Source: Corallococcus sp. (lineage in GTDB: Bacteria > Bacillota > Clostridia > Christensenellales > CAG-314). From it: 24,295 nt of DNA. The DNA is taken from NCBI GenBank assembly GCA_023663205.1, contig JAMPHX010000011.1, positions 1 through 24,295 of the forward strand, in the 5' to 3' direction. The stretch's first letter is position 1; every line of letters begins with the position of its first letter. Both the position numbers and the translations under genes were made by a program. Of this stretch, positions 14,678-23,575 are shown piece after piece. The notes below the pieces were generated by a model that was not told the origin of the DNA, searched no databases, and saw nothing but the letters and a program-made list of their open reading frames with translations.

Positions 14678-16921
14678 CTACTTGACTATACTGAGCGGAG
14701 CAAATTTGACATTTAAACTCTTTTTTCCGACAGTTTCAAACACTACGTCGGCAACGCCGTTGTCGTACCGAATAATTATGCCTTTGCCGAATGTGCTGTG
14801 CATAACCATTTGTCCGACTTTGAACGATGCCATTTCTGCCTTGGATTTTCCGCTGTCTGTGCTGGCAGGGCGTGCCGTCGGCATACGGTTTAGTTTATCC
14901 AAATAACCGTCATCCCACAGGCGCGACTCCGGTACGGCTTCACGCGGCTGCAAAAACCGAGTAATTTCGGCATAAAACCTGCTTTGCATAAGCGGCTTGC
15001 GCTGTCCGTAAATAAAACGCGACGATGCGTGCGTTAGGTACAAACGCTTTTTCGCGCGGGTTGCAGCAACATACATCAAGCGTCTTTCCTCCTGCGAATC
15101 GCGTAAATCGTAACTGCTTCGCGAAGAAGGGAATATGGTTTCGTCCATACCCACAACAAATACCGCCTTAAATTCCAAACCTTTGACGGCATGAATTGTT
15201 GCAACAGTGACATAATCGAATTGCGTTTCATCGTCTTTGTCATTTGACAAACTTACTGTTTGCAGAAAATCGGCAAGCGTGCCATAGGGATTTGCCGTTT
15301 GATAATCTATTACCGATTGTTCGAATTCGTCCACGTTGTGCGCTCGGTCGTCCTCGCCCGCTCTTATGTAGGTTTGCCTGAACTCCAAAATATCGAGCAT
15401 TTGGTGAAGAAACTGCGCAAGATTTACTGTTGAGGCAAGTTGGCACAAATCGTCATAAAGACGGAAAAAATCCATCAACTTGCTGCGCGTAGACGCATTG
15501 AAACAATCCGCTATATTACGCTCGTCCGAAATAACATCAACCATAGGCAAACACAGTTCGGCAGATAAATTGCGCAACCGTCCGAGCGTCGTTTCGCCGA
15601 TTCCGCGCTTTACGGGAGCATTTATTGCGCGCAAAAAAGCCTCGTTATCGTACGGATTGTCAATCAGTCGCAAAAAGGATAACACGTCTTTGATTTCTCT
15701 GCGCTCGTAAAACTTAAATCCGCCAAATACCTTATACGGAATTTTTGCCTTGATAAATTCCTGCTCGAATGTTCTTGACAATGCATTTATACGCATCAAT
15801 ACCGCACAATCGCGAAACGAATACCCGTTATTCAACAGTCCCAAAATATGATGAACCACATAATACGCTTCGTCTTGCTCATTGTAGCCCGAAAACATCT
15901 CGACCTTTACACCGCTCTCGTTTTCCGTCCATAATTTTTTTTCGTATCTACCGCTGTTCTTTTCTATAACACAGTTTGCAACATCCAAGATACGTTTTGT
16001 AGAACGGTAATTCTGTTCCAGTTTGTATACGCTCGCGCCGACAAAATCCTTTTCAAAATTGAGTATATTTGTAACATCCGCACCGCGCCAACTGTAAATC
16101 GATTGGTCATCGTCGCCCACAACAAAAATATTGCGGTGTTCTTGCGCCAACATTTTGAAAATTTCGTACTGCACCTTGTTGGTGTCTTGAAACTCATCGA
16201 TACATATGTAACGGTACATTTGGCTGTATCTACTCAGCACATCTTTGCAAGTGGAAAACAGTTTGTGCGTAAAATACAGCAAGTCGTCAAAGTCGAGCGC
16301 ATTGTTTTCCGTCATCTTTGCGTCGTATTCGCTCAATATACGGACAATAGCCTCATCTTGGATATATTCGTTTGAAGTCAACCTTTCCATGCTGTCAGCC
16401 AAGAAATCATCACTTGACGCAAAATTCCTAAAAGAACAGATATCCCCTTCTTGATTGGCATTTTGCGGCATTTCCGCGGCTTGGTTTTTCATATGGGAAA
16501 TTATATCAGAAAAACAGTCTACAACTCCCGCGTCTGCTTGGTCGCATTGTTCTTTGACTATTTTTTTTAAAACGGATTTCTTATCATCTTCGGTGTATAT
16601 GGTAAAATTGGTACGCTTGTTAAGTATTGCCGCCTCATTACGCAAAACATATGCACAAAACGAGTGAATTGTGGAAATCCGCATACGTTCGGCATTGCAA
16701 TCGAAATCCCAAAGTCTGCGTTTCATTTCGTCTGCGGCTTTATTGGTAAAAGTAATTGCCAAAATATTGTCGGGAGATACGTTTAACTGCTTGACAAGGT
16801 AGACAATACGATTGGTTAAAACACGCGTCTTTCCGCTTCCCGCGCCCGCAAGAACAAGCACCGGTCCCAATGGCGCAGTAACCGCTTGCATTTGACTTTC
16901 GTTGAGTTCTTGAATGTCCAT
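14678..16921 (-). CDS. pcrA: ATP-dependent DNA helicase PcrA (UvrD/Rep family)
   Basis: PcrA is a 3'-5' superfamily 1 helicase that clears RecA filaments and stalled RNA polymerase and acts in repair and rolling-circle replication. In the 747-residue protein I see GAGSGKT at 26-32, DEFQDT at 242-247, GDDDQSIYSWRG at 269-280, QNYRST at 303-308, TIHAVKGLEF, and MYVAATRAKKRLYL. The C-terminal 50 residues (VGQMVMHSTFGKGIIIRYDNG) match the Tudor-like domain that binds RNA polymerase. The length is typical. The ATG at 16921 has GAGG nine bases upstream. It is followed closely by ligA, as in Bacillus. Confidence 0.96.
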   Translation of the reverse strand: MDIQELNESQMQAVTAPLGPVLVLAGAGSGKTRVLTNRIVYLVKQLNVSPDNILAITFTNKAADEMKRRLWDFDCNAERMRISTIHSFCAYVLRNEAAILNKRTNFTIYTEDDKKSVLKKIVKEQCDQADAGVVDCFSDIISHMKNQAAEMPQNANQEGDICSFRNFASSDDFLADSMERLTSNEYIQDEAIVRILSEYDAKMTENNALDFDDLLYFTHKLFSTCKDVLSRYSQMYRYICIDEFQDTNKVQYEIFKMLAQEHRNIFVVGDDDQSIYSWRGADVTNILNFEKDFVGASVYKLEQNYRSTKRILDVANCVIEKNSGRYEKKLWTENESGVKVEMFSGYNEQDEAYYVVHHILGLLNNGYSFRDCAVLMRINALSRTFEQEFIKAKIPYKVFGGFKFYERREIKDVLSFLRLIDNPYDNEAFLRAINAPVKRGIGETTLGRLRNLSAELCLPMVDVISDERNIADCFNASTRSKLMDFFRLYDDLCQLASTVNLAQFLHQMLDILEFRQTYIRAGEDDRAHNVDEFEQSVIDYQTANPYGTLADFLQTVSLSNDKDDETQFDYVTVATIHAVKGLEFKAVFVVGMDETIFPSSRSSYDLRDSQEERRLMYVAATRAKKRLYLTHASSRFIYGQRKPLMQSRFYAEITRFLQPREAVPESRLWDDGYLDKLNRMPTARPASTDSGKSKAEMASFKVGQMVMHSTFGKGIIIRYDNGVADVVFETVGKKSLNVKFAPLSIVK

Positions 16922-16932
16922 AGCCTGTTACC

Positions 16933-17565
16933 TCACCTCTTTTTCCTACGCTTTGCATACGCAGCGCCGTCGATATTTACGTCTTTTCCCTTGCCGTTTT
17001 GTCTGATAAACTTTTTCTGTACCGAAAATCCGAATCTTCCAAGGTGTTTGCCGTTGGCATAGTATTCGCCGTGCTGATAATTTACCAATTGCGCTTTTGC
17101 AAAGTCAATTCGCCCATCGACGACGATACCCTCGTCCACCTGAACCGCCAGCACATCAGCCAAGAAAACATCGTGACTGCCCGAATGCAATATATCGTAA
17201 ACTTTACATTCGATATTTATCGGACTTTCGCAGATTATCGGGCAATCAATCTTTGTCGCCTGCGCTTTTGTAAGAGCCATTTCGGCAAATTTGTCAACGT
17301 CCCTACCGCTGCGGAATCCGCAGTAATCGGCAACGGCAGTCAGATTTTTGGGAACCAAATTCAAAACAAATTCGCGTTTTTTACACAATATATCGTAACT
17401 GTATCTTTCGGGACGTACAGATATGTAAACACGCGGCGGCTTGGATGAAATAACGCCTGTCCAAGCAATCGTAATTATATTGGGTTTTTCAAAATCGCCT
17501 ACACTTACCAAAACCGCAGGCAACGGCGCCATAAGTATGCAACCGTCAAATAATGCTTTTGTCAC
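16933..17565 (-). CDS. Flavin reductase-like (FMN-binding split barrel) protein
   Basis: The 210-residue protein resembles the flavin reductase-like domain family, which binds FMN and often serves as an oxidoreductase. Typical stretches are NIITIAWTGVISSKPPRVYISVRP, here residues 29-52, ending the FMN-binding part, then FVLNLVPKNL and GSHDVFLADVLAVQVDE. The end is strongly basic (AYAKRRKKR). The start is GTG at 17565, overlapping the yigZ stop as GTGA, with AGGAG five bases upstream. The substrate and partner are unknown; nothing in the neighbourhood (yigZ, pcrA) points to a pathway. Confidence 0.8.
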   Translation of the reverse strand: MTKALFDGCILMAPLPAVLVSVGDFEKPNIITIAWTGVISSKPPRVYISVRPERYSYDILCKKREFVLNLVPKNLTAVADYCGFRSGRDVDKFAEMALTKAQATKIDCPIICESPINIECKVYDILHSGSHDVFLADVLAVQVDEGIVVDGRIDFAKAQLVNYQHGEYYANGKHLGRFGFSVQKKFIRQNGKGKDVNIDGAAYAKRRKKR

Positions 17566-18188
17566 GAATTCTCCTCATATAGGCACAAAGTACGTTCTTT
17601 TACCTCAATAATGGCGCTTCCGTTAGTTATTTCACTTACTATGTTTAAAATAGTATCGTGCATTTCTACCAAAATCAACAAGTCCAACTGCACAGAGCGG
17701 TCAAAAACTGTATTTACAGTCACCGCTCTTTTGCGCAGAGTATTTTGCAGCGGTTTGAGGTAACAATAATCGGTTCTTACCGTGAGACGTATGCAGTCGG
17801 ACATTTTGATAACGGCAGACGAATCAAGAACACGGCTTGCCGCGCTGCGGTAAGCGCGCGTCAGCCCACCCGCGCCGAGTTTTATGCCGCCGAAATATCG
17901 CGTCACCACTACGCATACACGGTTCAGTCCCTTGAATTTAATTGCTTCGCAAATAGGCACGCCTGCCGTGCCCTGCGGTTCGCCGTCATCGGAGCACTTG
18001 GAAATTTCGTCAAAAACGTACGCATAGCAATTGTGTGTTGCATCATAATGCTTTTTTCGTATTTCCGCAATAAAAGTTGTTGCGTCTTGGGTATTATCTA
18101 TCCCCCTGCAATATGCGATAAATCGGGATTTTTCCAATACGGTTTCACAAACGCTAACCGAATTTGGCAGAGTCAAATACTCTTTCAC
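17562..18188 (-). CDS. yigZ: YigZ/IMPACT-family protein
   Basis: This 208-residue protein belongs to the UPF0029/IMPACT family. Signature stretches are EKSRFIAYC, YDATHNCYAYVF, DDGEPQGTAGVP and VVVTRYFGGIKLGAGGLTRAY. A smaller C-terminal domain follows (about residues 135-208). The eukaryotic relative IMPACT acts in translational control through Gcn2; the bacterial role is not established. The start is GTG at 18188, overlapping the tyrS stop as GTGA. No good ribosome binding site precedes it, so translation is probably coupled to tyrS. It also overlaps the next gene by four bases. Confidence 0.9.
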   Translation of the reverse strand: MKEYLTLPNSVSVCETVLEKSRFIAYCRGIDNTQDATTFIAEIRKKHYDATHNCYAYVFDEISKCSDDGEPQGTAGVPICEAIKFKGLNRVCVVVTRYFGGIKLGAGGLTRAYRSAASRVLDSSAVIKMSDCIRLTVRTDYCYLKPLQNTLRKRAVTVNTVFDRSVQLDLLILVEMHDTILNIVSEITNGSAIIEVKERTLCLYEENS

Positions 18189-19393
18189 TTTGAAAACACT
18201 ACCTTGATGTGCATTTTTTTGCCCTTATGCAAAACAAAAGTGCCTTTGGAATACTCTTGTTCTGTAAGAGTGTCGTCAAATTTCAATATTTTTCTGTCGT
18301 CCACGGATACTCCTCCGCCTTCTATCAAACGTCTTGCTTCTCCGCGGCTTTTGGCAGCGCCGACGCCCACCAAAACGTCTATTACGCTGTGTGTATGTGC
18401 GATTGTTACAGACGGCATATTGCTTTCGTCGCGAGCAAATGCCGCACGCGCTTGCGATAAAACTTCTTCGGCAATATCCTTTCCGTGGACAATTGCCGTA
18501 ACTTCATATGCCAAACGCTCTTTTGCCGCATTCATGCGCTCGTCGGAATGGCTTGTCAACCTTTCTATTTCGTCGACAGGCATAAACGTCAACATCTTCA
18601 TACAGGTGGAAACCCTGTCATCCTCGATATTTCTCCAATACTGGAAAAATTCGTACGGCGAAGTTTTTTCCGCGTCGAGCCACACTGCGCCCTTGGCTGT
18701 TTTGCCCATCTTTCTGCCGTCGCTTGTGGTAAGTAATGCAAATGTGGCGGCATATGCGGGCTGCGCCTCTTTGCGCCTTATTAGGTCTGCGCCTGCAAGC
18801 ATATTGCTCCACTGGTCATCACCGCCCATTTGCAGACAGCAACCGTATTGGCGTTTGAGCATCAAAAAGTCATACGCCTGCATAAGCATATAGTTGAATT
18901 CCAAAAACGACAGTCCCTTTTCGAGGCGCTGCTTAAAACATTCCGCCGTAAGCATCTTGTTAACCGAAAAACAAGTTCCTATTTCCCTCAAAAAGTCAAT
19001 GTAGTTTAAATTGCACAGCCAATCGGCATTGTTGACAAATACAGCCTTACCCTCGGACACATCGATGAATCGCGACATTTGCTTTTTGAAGCACTCTACG
19101 TTATGAGCGATTGTTTCTTTTGTCATCATACTGCGCATATCCGTTCTGCCTGTCGGGTCGCCCACCATTGCCGTGCCTCCGCCGATAAGAACTATGGGAC
19201 GGTGTCCCGCTCTTTGCATATGCGCCATAGCCATTAGCGTAACAAAATGTCCCACGTGCAAACTGTCCGCAGTAGGGTCATAACCCGTGTAAAATGTTAC
19301 GCTTTGTTCTCCAAGCATTTTGTGCAATTCTTCTTCGTATGTAATTTGTTTGAGAAAATCTCTCTCTTTTAAAACATCCAATACGTTTTTCAT
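18185..19393 (-). CDS. tyrS: Tyrosyl-tRNA synthetase
   Basis: TyrS charges tRNA(Tyr) with tyrosine. This 402-residue class I synthetase has the HIGH-type motif HVGH at 46-49, the YTGYDPTADSLH substrate-binding stretch, GGDDQWSN, and KMGKT as the KMSKS loop. A C-terminal S4 RNA-binding domain begins with LVGVGAAKSRGEARRLI. I prefer the ATG at 19393, with GGAG eight bases upstream, over the ATG two codons earlier, whose spacing would be only two. Unlike many Firmicutes tyrS genes it has no room for a T-box leader: the upstream gene ends 15 bp away. Confidence 0.97.
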   Translation of the reverse strand: MKNVLDVLKERDFLKQITYEEELHKMLGEQSVTFYTGYDPTADSLHVGHFVTLMAMAHMQRAGHRPIVLIGGGTAMVGDPTGRTDMRSMMTKETIAHNVECFKKQMSRFIDVSEGKAVFVNNADWLCNLNYIDFLREIGTCFSVNKMLTAECFKQRLEKGLSFLEFNYMLMQAYDFLMLKRQYGCCLQMGGDDQWSNMLAGADLIRRKEAQPAYAATFALLTTSDGRKMGKTAKGAVWLDAEKTSPYEFFQYWRNIEDDRVSTCMKMLTFMPVDEIERLTSHSDERMNAAKERLAYEVTAIVHGKDIAEEVLSQARAAFARDESNMPSVTIAHTHSVIDVLVGVGAAKSRGEARRLIEGGGVSVDDRKILKFDDTLTEQEYSKGTFVLHKGKKMHIKVVFSK

Positions 19394-19408
19394 ATACATT
19401 TCTCCATA

Positions 19409-21145
19409 TCAGTTTTCTATTTCAGCATACAGCCTTTCGCTGTGATTTATCAAATATCTGTGCGACAACCACCCAAACAAAATGCCTACGCAAATCATAA
19501 TAACCCACATTACTATTTGGATATATTCTTCACCGACGTTAATTCCCCAAATTATAAATATTGCACCCATGCCGCCTACAACCACGGATACCAAAAGCCC
19601 GACAAGCACTGCAAGCCAACTGCCCTTGCTGTTTTTGAGTCCTTGTTGAAAATTTGTCCAATCCAAACGCGGCGATTTCAAGTCCAAATATGCTGTAATG
19701 CACATTATTCCAAAAAGATAAGCCCCCATGGCAATCGTCATCAATATTGCCCAATACCATTTGATATTTAAGAATATCACCGCGCATATTCCCGCAAGCA
19801 ACGCATCGACAATCAACATGAGCGTTGCCAAGATTACCTTTGCAGACATAATTTTTGCCGCAGGAATCGGCAAAGATTTCAATACCGAAATAGCCTTACC
19901 CTCTCTGCTTATGGGGTAAATACCCATCACATTGCTTGACGTGCCCAAGAAAGTCAAATAAGCAAATATTACTAACGGCGCAACTGTTTGGAATAAATAT
20001 GTTTCGGAAAACTGCAACAATACAGATTCGTCGGCATTTAGTCGCAATATAATTCCGAATACTATGAGCATTACAGGCAAAATAATTACGCCCATAAGCA
20101 TTTGCATCCCGAGTTGTCTGTCGCGTATAACACGCTTGAAATCGGTCAGCATTATTGTCGAAATAACTCCGCGTTGTTTGTACGAATGCTCTTTGGTCGC
20201 AGAGTTAGCGTTTTTGCGTGTTTGTCCGTTACTTTCCAAACTTGCCGAAACAATACCTTTGTACATCGGCGCAGCAATCAATACCACCAAGAAAAACAGC
20301 AGCAAGTTTATTCCGACAGAATACAGCAGATTTAATGAAAATGCTCCTAAGGCAACAGACGCCATTGCGACGCCGTAGAACCAATCAGGAAATACAAATC
20401 GGAGCGATTGCGCAAAGTTTGCGGAAATTTCAGAAAGCATCTTTTGCAAATAAACCAACATCTCTTCCGGAGTTGCATCTTCGGGTAGACCGCTCACATT
20501 GCCTGTAAGCAACGAAATCACAACAATATACACCGCCATAAGCGCAACAAACAAAACCAATTGAAATATCGTTGCCGCTATACCGCTTTTACTCAATTTT
20601 ACAATCAACAGCGACAACGGCGCGGCAATCAGACACCCCCAAAAAAGCGGCATTGCAGGGATAAACGCCATACCGAATAACAGTCCGACAAAGTAATGCA
20701 ATGTAAACAAATTTGCGCCTATGCCGAAAGGCAACAGTACAGCAAGCACCATTATCGCGGAAGTGATGATTTCGTTTACGTAAACCACTGACAATTTTGC
20801 CAAAAATATTTTCCACGAGGACATCGGCAAAATCAACAGCCTATCGGCATCCTTGGCGGCAAACACCGTTGACATAAGAGACGGTATGCCGAATAACAAC
20901 ACCATGCCTTGACATATTACCGTCAAAAACGTAATCATCGATGTAATGTTAGCATCACCGCGCATAGCCATGCCTGCGGTATACATAGACATAACAATGC
21001 CGATAAGCAACGGTAATAAACACAAAGCAAGGACGATGATAAAAACAATTCCGCCGCGTTTTTTCTTTGCGGATTTGCCGCCGACGAAAATACCTCGGAA
21101 TTGCTGTTTGAATAAAACTTTTACCAAGGAATTGAACGCTTTCAT
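19409..21145 (-). CDS. ABC-2-type exporter, permease subunit
   Basis: The 578-residue integral membrane protein is the membrane partner of the ATPase encoded just upstream. It has a short basic N-terminus (KSAKKKRGG around residues 24-32), then many hydrophobic segments in two groups separated by a hydrophilic linker at about 303-330. Stretches such as DADRLLILPMSSWKIFLAK and REGKAISVLKSLPIPAAKI form the coupling-helix-like loops typical of large ABC-2 permeases. The ATG overlaps the ATPase stop as ATGA. There is no extracellular binding protein, which suggests export. The substrate is unknown. Confidence 0.82.
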   Translation of the reverse strand: MKAFNSLVKVLFKQQFRGIFVGGKSAKKKRGGIVFIIVLALCLLPLLIGIVMSMYTAGMAMRGDANITSMITFLTVICQGMVLLFGIPSLMSTVFAAKDADRLLILPMSSWKIFLAKLSVVYVNEIITSAIMVLAVLLPFGIGANLFTLHYFVGLLFGMAFIPAMPLFWGCLIAAPLSLLIVKLSKSGIAATIFQLVLFVALMAVYIVVISLLTGNVSGLPEDATPEEMLVYLQKMLSEISANFAQSLRFVFPDWFYGVAMASVALGAFSLNLLYSVGINLLLFFLVVLIAAPMYKGIVSASLESNGQTRKNANSATKEHSYKQRGVISTIMLTDFKRVIRDRQLGMQMLMGVIILPVMLIVFGIILRLNADESVLLQFSETYLFQTVAPLVIFAYLTFLGTSSNVMGIYPISREGKAISVLKSLPIPAAKIMSAKVILATLMLIVDALLAGICAVIFLNIKWYWAILMTIAMGAYLFGIMCITAYLDLKSPRLDWTNFQQGLKNSKGSWLAVLVGLLVSVVVGGMGAIFIIWGINVGEEYIQIVMWVIMICVGILFGWLSHRYLINHSERLYAEIEN

Positions 21146-21879
21146 TTTTGTTCCTCGTTGCCGTTTGCCGTAATCGTCAAGAATATATCTTCAAGAGAAA
21201 CGTCTTTGTTTTCTCGTATATTGTCAAGAGTATCGACAACAACCAACTTGCCGTGATTGATTATACCTATTCTGTCACAAACCTTTTCCACGACGTCGAT
21301 TACGTGCGAACTGAAAAATACAGTATTGCCTTCATCTGCATATTTGCGCATCATCTTTTTGAGTTCGTATGCGGATTGCGGGTCAAGCCCTGTAAGCGGC
21401 TCGTCCAGCACCCAAACCTTCGGGTTATGAATAAGCGCGGCAATTACCATGATTTTTTGTTTCATGCCGTGCGAATACGAACTTATCAAATTACCCAATG
21501 ACTCCTTCATTGAAAACATTGCGGAATACTCGTCTATTCGCTTTTTGAGTTCTTCGTTTCCCACTCCGTAGACTGTACCGATAAATTGAAGATATTCTAT
21601 GCCCTTCAACGTATCGTAAGTTTCGTGATTGTCAGGAACGTAACCTATTTGTGATTTTGCCGCAACGGGATTATCCGATATGTTGATACCGTTTATTTGC
21701 ACGGTTCCCTCACTCGGACTCAAAATTCCGGTAAGCATCTTTATCGTAGTGGATTTGCCTGCCCCGTTAGGACCCAAAAACCCGAAAATTTCACCGCCCT
21801 TAACTTCCAAATTAAGCGAATCCACCGCCTTAACTTTACTTTTGCCATACGTTTTAGTTACATTGTACAATCTAATCAT
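21142..21879 (-). CDS. ABC transporter ATP-binding protein
   Basis: The 245-residue ATPase has the Walker A motif GPNGAGKST at 36-44, a Q-loop in SQIGYVPDN, the signature SYSHGMKQK (a divergent form of LSGGQ common in ABC-2 exporters), the Walker B VWVLDEPLTGLD, and the switch histidine in FFSSHVID. It starts 20 bp after rarA, and its site AAGG before the ATG at 21879 is weak. It pairs with the overlapping permease gene. No regulator or resistance gene adjoins the pair, so function cannot be narrowed down beyond export of an unknown compound. Confidence 0.92.
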   Translation of the reverse strand: MIRLYNVTKTYGKSKVKAVDSLNLEVKGGEIFGFLGPNGAGKSTTIKMLTGILSPSEGTVQINGINISDNPVAAKSQIGYVPDNHETYDTLKGIEYLQFIGTVYGVGNEELKKRIDEYSAMFSMKESLGNLISSYSHGMKQKIMVIAALIHNPKVWVLDEPLTGLDPQSAYELKKMMRKYADEGNTVFFSSHVIDVVEKVCDRIGIINHGKLVVVDTLDNIRENKDVSLEDIFLTITANGNEEQK

Positions 21880-21899
21880 ATTTTCGACCTTTGCTTAGA

Positions 21900-23213
21900 T
21901 TAGCGTTTCAAATTATTATTTTTGGGCTGTCGGCATCCGATATCCTGTCCGTTGCCGCTCGGACGGTAATACACCTTATCTTTTACAACGTCAGGCAAAT
22001 ACTGCTGTTCAACCCAACCACCGTAATTGTGCGGATATTTGTACGGCACTTCGCCGACGGTTTCGGTATCGCGCGCAAAATTTTTGTCCGCCAAATACGA
22101 AGGCACCTCTGCTTGCGGATACTTGGAAGCATCCGCTTGCGCCGCGTCAAGCGCTTCCACCACACTGTTTGATTTTGGAGCATTGCAAATATACAGTATT
22201 GCTTCCGTCAAATTTATTCTGCCTTCCGGAAGTCCTATATTTTGAAACGCAGTCATTGCAGATGTTGCCACAACCAACGCCATAGGGTCCGCAAGACCCA
22301 CGTCTTCCGAGGCGTGAATAACTATTCTGCGTGCAAGCAGCATAGGGTCTGTACCCGCTTCGATAAGACGCTCAAACCAAAACATCGCGGCATTGGCATC
22401 GCTGCCGCGCATACTCTTGATAAATGCACTTATCATGTCATAGTACATTTGCTTATCTACGGACAAGACCTTTTTTTGCATAGATTGACTTGCGGTAACT
22501 TCGTCGACAACGATTACGCCGTCTTTATTGGGTTGCGTCGTCACGGAAGCAAGTTCCAATGCGTTAAATGCATTGCGCAAATCACCGGCACAAACATCGG
22601 CAATGTAATTTATCGCTTCGGGAGTCGCGCTTACTTTCAGACCTTTGAGAACCGAATCCTTTTCCAAGGCAAGCAAAAGCCCGCGCTTTATATCGGCAGT
22701 TGTCAGCGGCTTAAATTCAAAAACACGACACCGCGAAACAATTGCGCGCGTCATAGATACATACGGGTTTTCGGTGGTAGAACCGATAAAAGTAATTATA
22801 CCCTTTTCTATTGCAGGCAAAACGCAATCGGATTGCGCCTTGGACCAACGGTGACACTCATCCAACAGTAAATATGTGCGTTGTCCGTATGTATTAAATC
22901 TGCGCGATGCCTCTTCTATAACCTTTTTTGCATCGGCGACACCGCTGGATACTGCATTGAGTTTTTCAAAATAACCCCCCGTTGTATTTGCAATGATATT
23001 TGCAAGCGATGTTTTGCCTGTACCCGGAGCGCCCCAAAAAATACAACTGCCAAGTCTGTCGGCTTTGATTGCACGACAGAGAAGCGAACCGTCGTATATT
23101 AAATGCGATTGACCGATAAATTCGTTTAAAACATTGGGTCGCATACGTTCGGCAAGCGGAATATTGTTTAATTTTTCGTTTTCAAACATAGAATTTTGAC
23201 TGTAAATTGCCAT
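21900..23213 (-). CDS. rarA: Replication-associated recombination protein A (AAA+ ATPase)
   Basis: RarA (MgsA; related to eukaryotic WRNIP1) is a clamp-loader-like AAA+ ATPase acting at stalled replication forks. The 437-residue protein has PLAERMRPNVLNEFIGQSHL at 19-38, Walker A GAPGTGKT at 61-68, Walker B LLLDECHRW with Asp118 and Glu119, sensor 1 IGSTTENPY, and the C-terminal tetramerisation region (VPSYLADKN, YKYPHNYGGWVEQQYLP). Most relatives have DEIHRF at Walker B, so Cys120 and the tryptophan are slightly unusual. I use the ATG at 23213; another at 23189 (MFENEKL) is possible. Neither has a ribosome binding site, and the predicted transcription start coincides with the first. Confidence 0.94.
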   Translation of the reverse strand: MAIYSQNSMFENEKLNNIPLAERMRPNVLNEFIGQSHLIYDGSLLCRAIKADRLGSCIFWGAPGTGKTSLANIIANTTGGYFEKLNAVSSGVADAKKVIEEASRRFNTYGQRTYLLLDECHRWSKAQSDCVLPAIEKGIITFIGSTTENPYVSMTRAIVSRCRVFEFKPLTTADIKRGLLLALEKDSVLKGLKVSATPEAINYIADVCAGDLRNAFNALELASVTTQPNKDGVIVVDEVTASQSMQKKVLSVDKQMYYDMISAFIKSMRGSDANAAMFWFERLIEAGTDPMLLARRIVIHASEDVGLADPMALVVATSAMTAFQNIGLPEGRINLTEAILYICNAPKSNSVVEALDAAQADASKYPQAEVPSYLADKNFARDTETVGEVPYKYPHNYGGWVEQQYLPDVVKDKVYYRPSGNGQDIGCRQPKNNNLKR

Positions 23214-23219
23214 AAAGTA

Positions 23220-23248
23220 ATTTTAACATTTTTTCGGCATATTTGCAA
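23220..23248 (-). promoter_or_regulatory. Promoter of rarA and the downstream operon
   Basis: On the minus strand TTGCAA (23248-23243), a 17-bp spacer and TAAAAT (23225-23220) with an extended TGT before it make a good sigma-A-type promoter, nearly the same as that of rpmB. Counting seven bases from the -10 end places the start at 23213, the A of the rarA ATG. Confidence 0.7.
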
Positions 23249-23360
23249 GAAAATATATTTATATATTTCTAACAATTTATATTGGCGGACGCATACGCTC
23301 AAAACTCATTTGCATATGAGATGAACGACCTTGTTTGGCAAACGGTTATACGCGTTTTCA

Positions 23361-23392
23361 AATTAAAAGCGCGGCGGATTAAACCGCCGCGC
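23361..23392 (-). terminator. Rho-independent terminator downstream of ppa
   Basis: A perfect 9-bp all-GC stem (GCGCGGCGG at 23369-23377 with CCGCCGCGC at 23384-23392) closes a 6-nt loop. On the minus strand it is followed by TTTTAATTT. It lies about 185 bp beyond the ppa stop and ends either the ppa transcript or a separate small RNA. Confidence 0.85.
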
Positions 23393-23568
23393 ACAATATT
23401 GTCAAACCAAATAATCGGCTATCTTGTGTAATTGACGTAATTTCTGCGTGTAAAACTCTCAGACATCCAATCGAAATCGATGGAAACAGTCCCAAACAAT
23501 TGCTCGCAAATTCAAACTCCGACTCAAAAATCTGCTATTTTCCAAGCACATCTTTACGTGTCAAAAAA
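23361..23568 (-). ncRNA. Candidate small non-coding RNA between ppa and rarA
   Basis: The segment has no coding frame. An extended -10 element (TGA then TATAAT, 23583-23575 on the minus strand) overlaps the ppa stop codon and would start a transcript near 23568. That transcript would run about 205 nt to the terminator at 23361-23392. Visible structure: a hairpin of about ten pairs (with G-U pairs) at 23572-23534, an inner hairpin with TCGA/TCGA pairing near 23470-23490, and GTCAA/TTGAC around 23400-23440. No -35 hexamer is visible. It may be just the ppa 3' region. In Bacillus a 6S RNA gene lies close to rarA, which makes 6S RNA one possibility, but I cannot confirm its central-bubble fold. 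Confidence 0.3.
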
Positions 23569-23575
23569 CAGCATA

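Noticed and set aside
17658..18893. A 411-codon plus-strand open frame antisense to yigZ and tyrS
   Set aside because: It has no recognisable domain or ribosome binding site, and it covers two minus-strand genes with complete family motifs; it is a by-product of their codon use.
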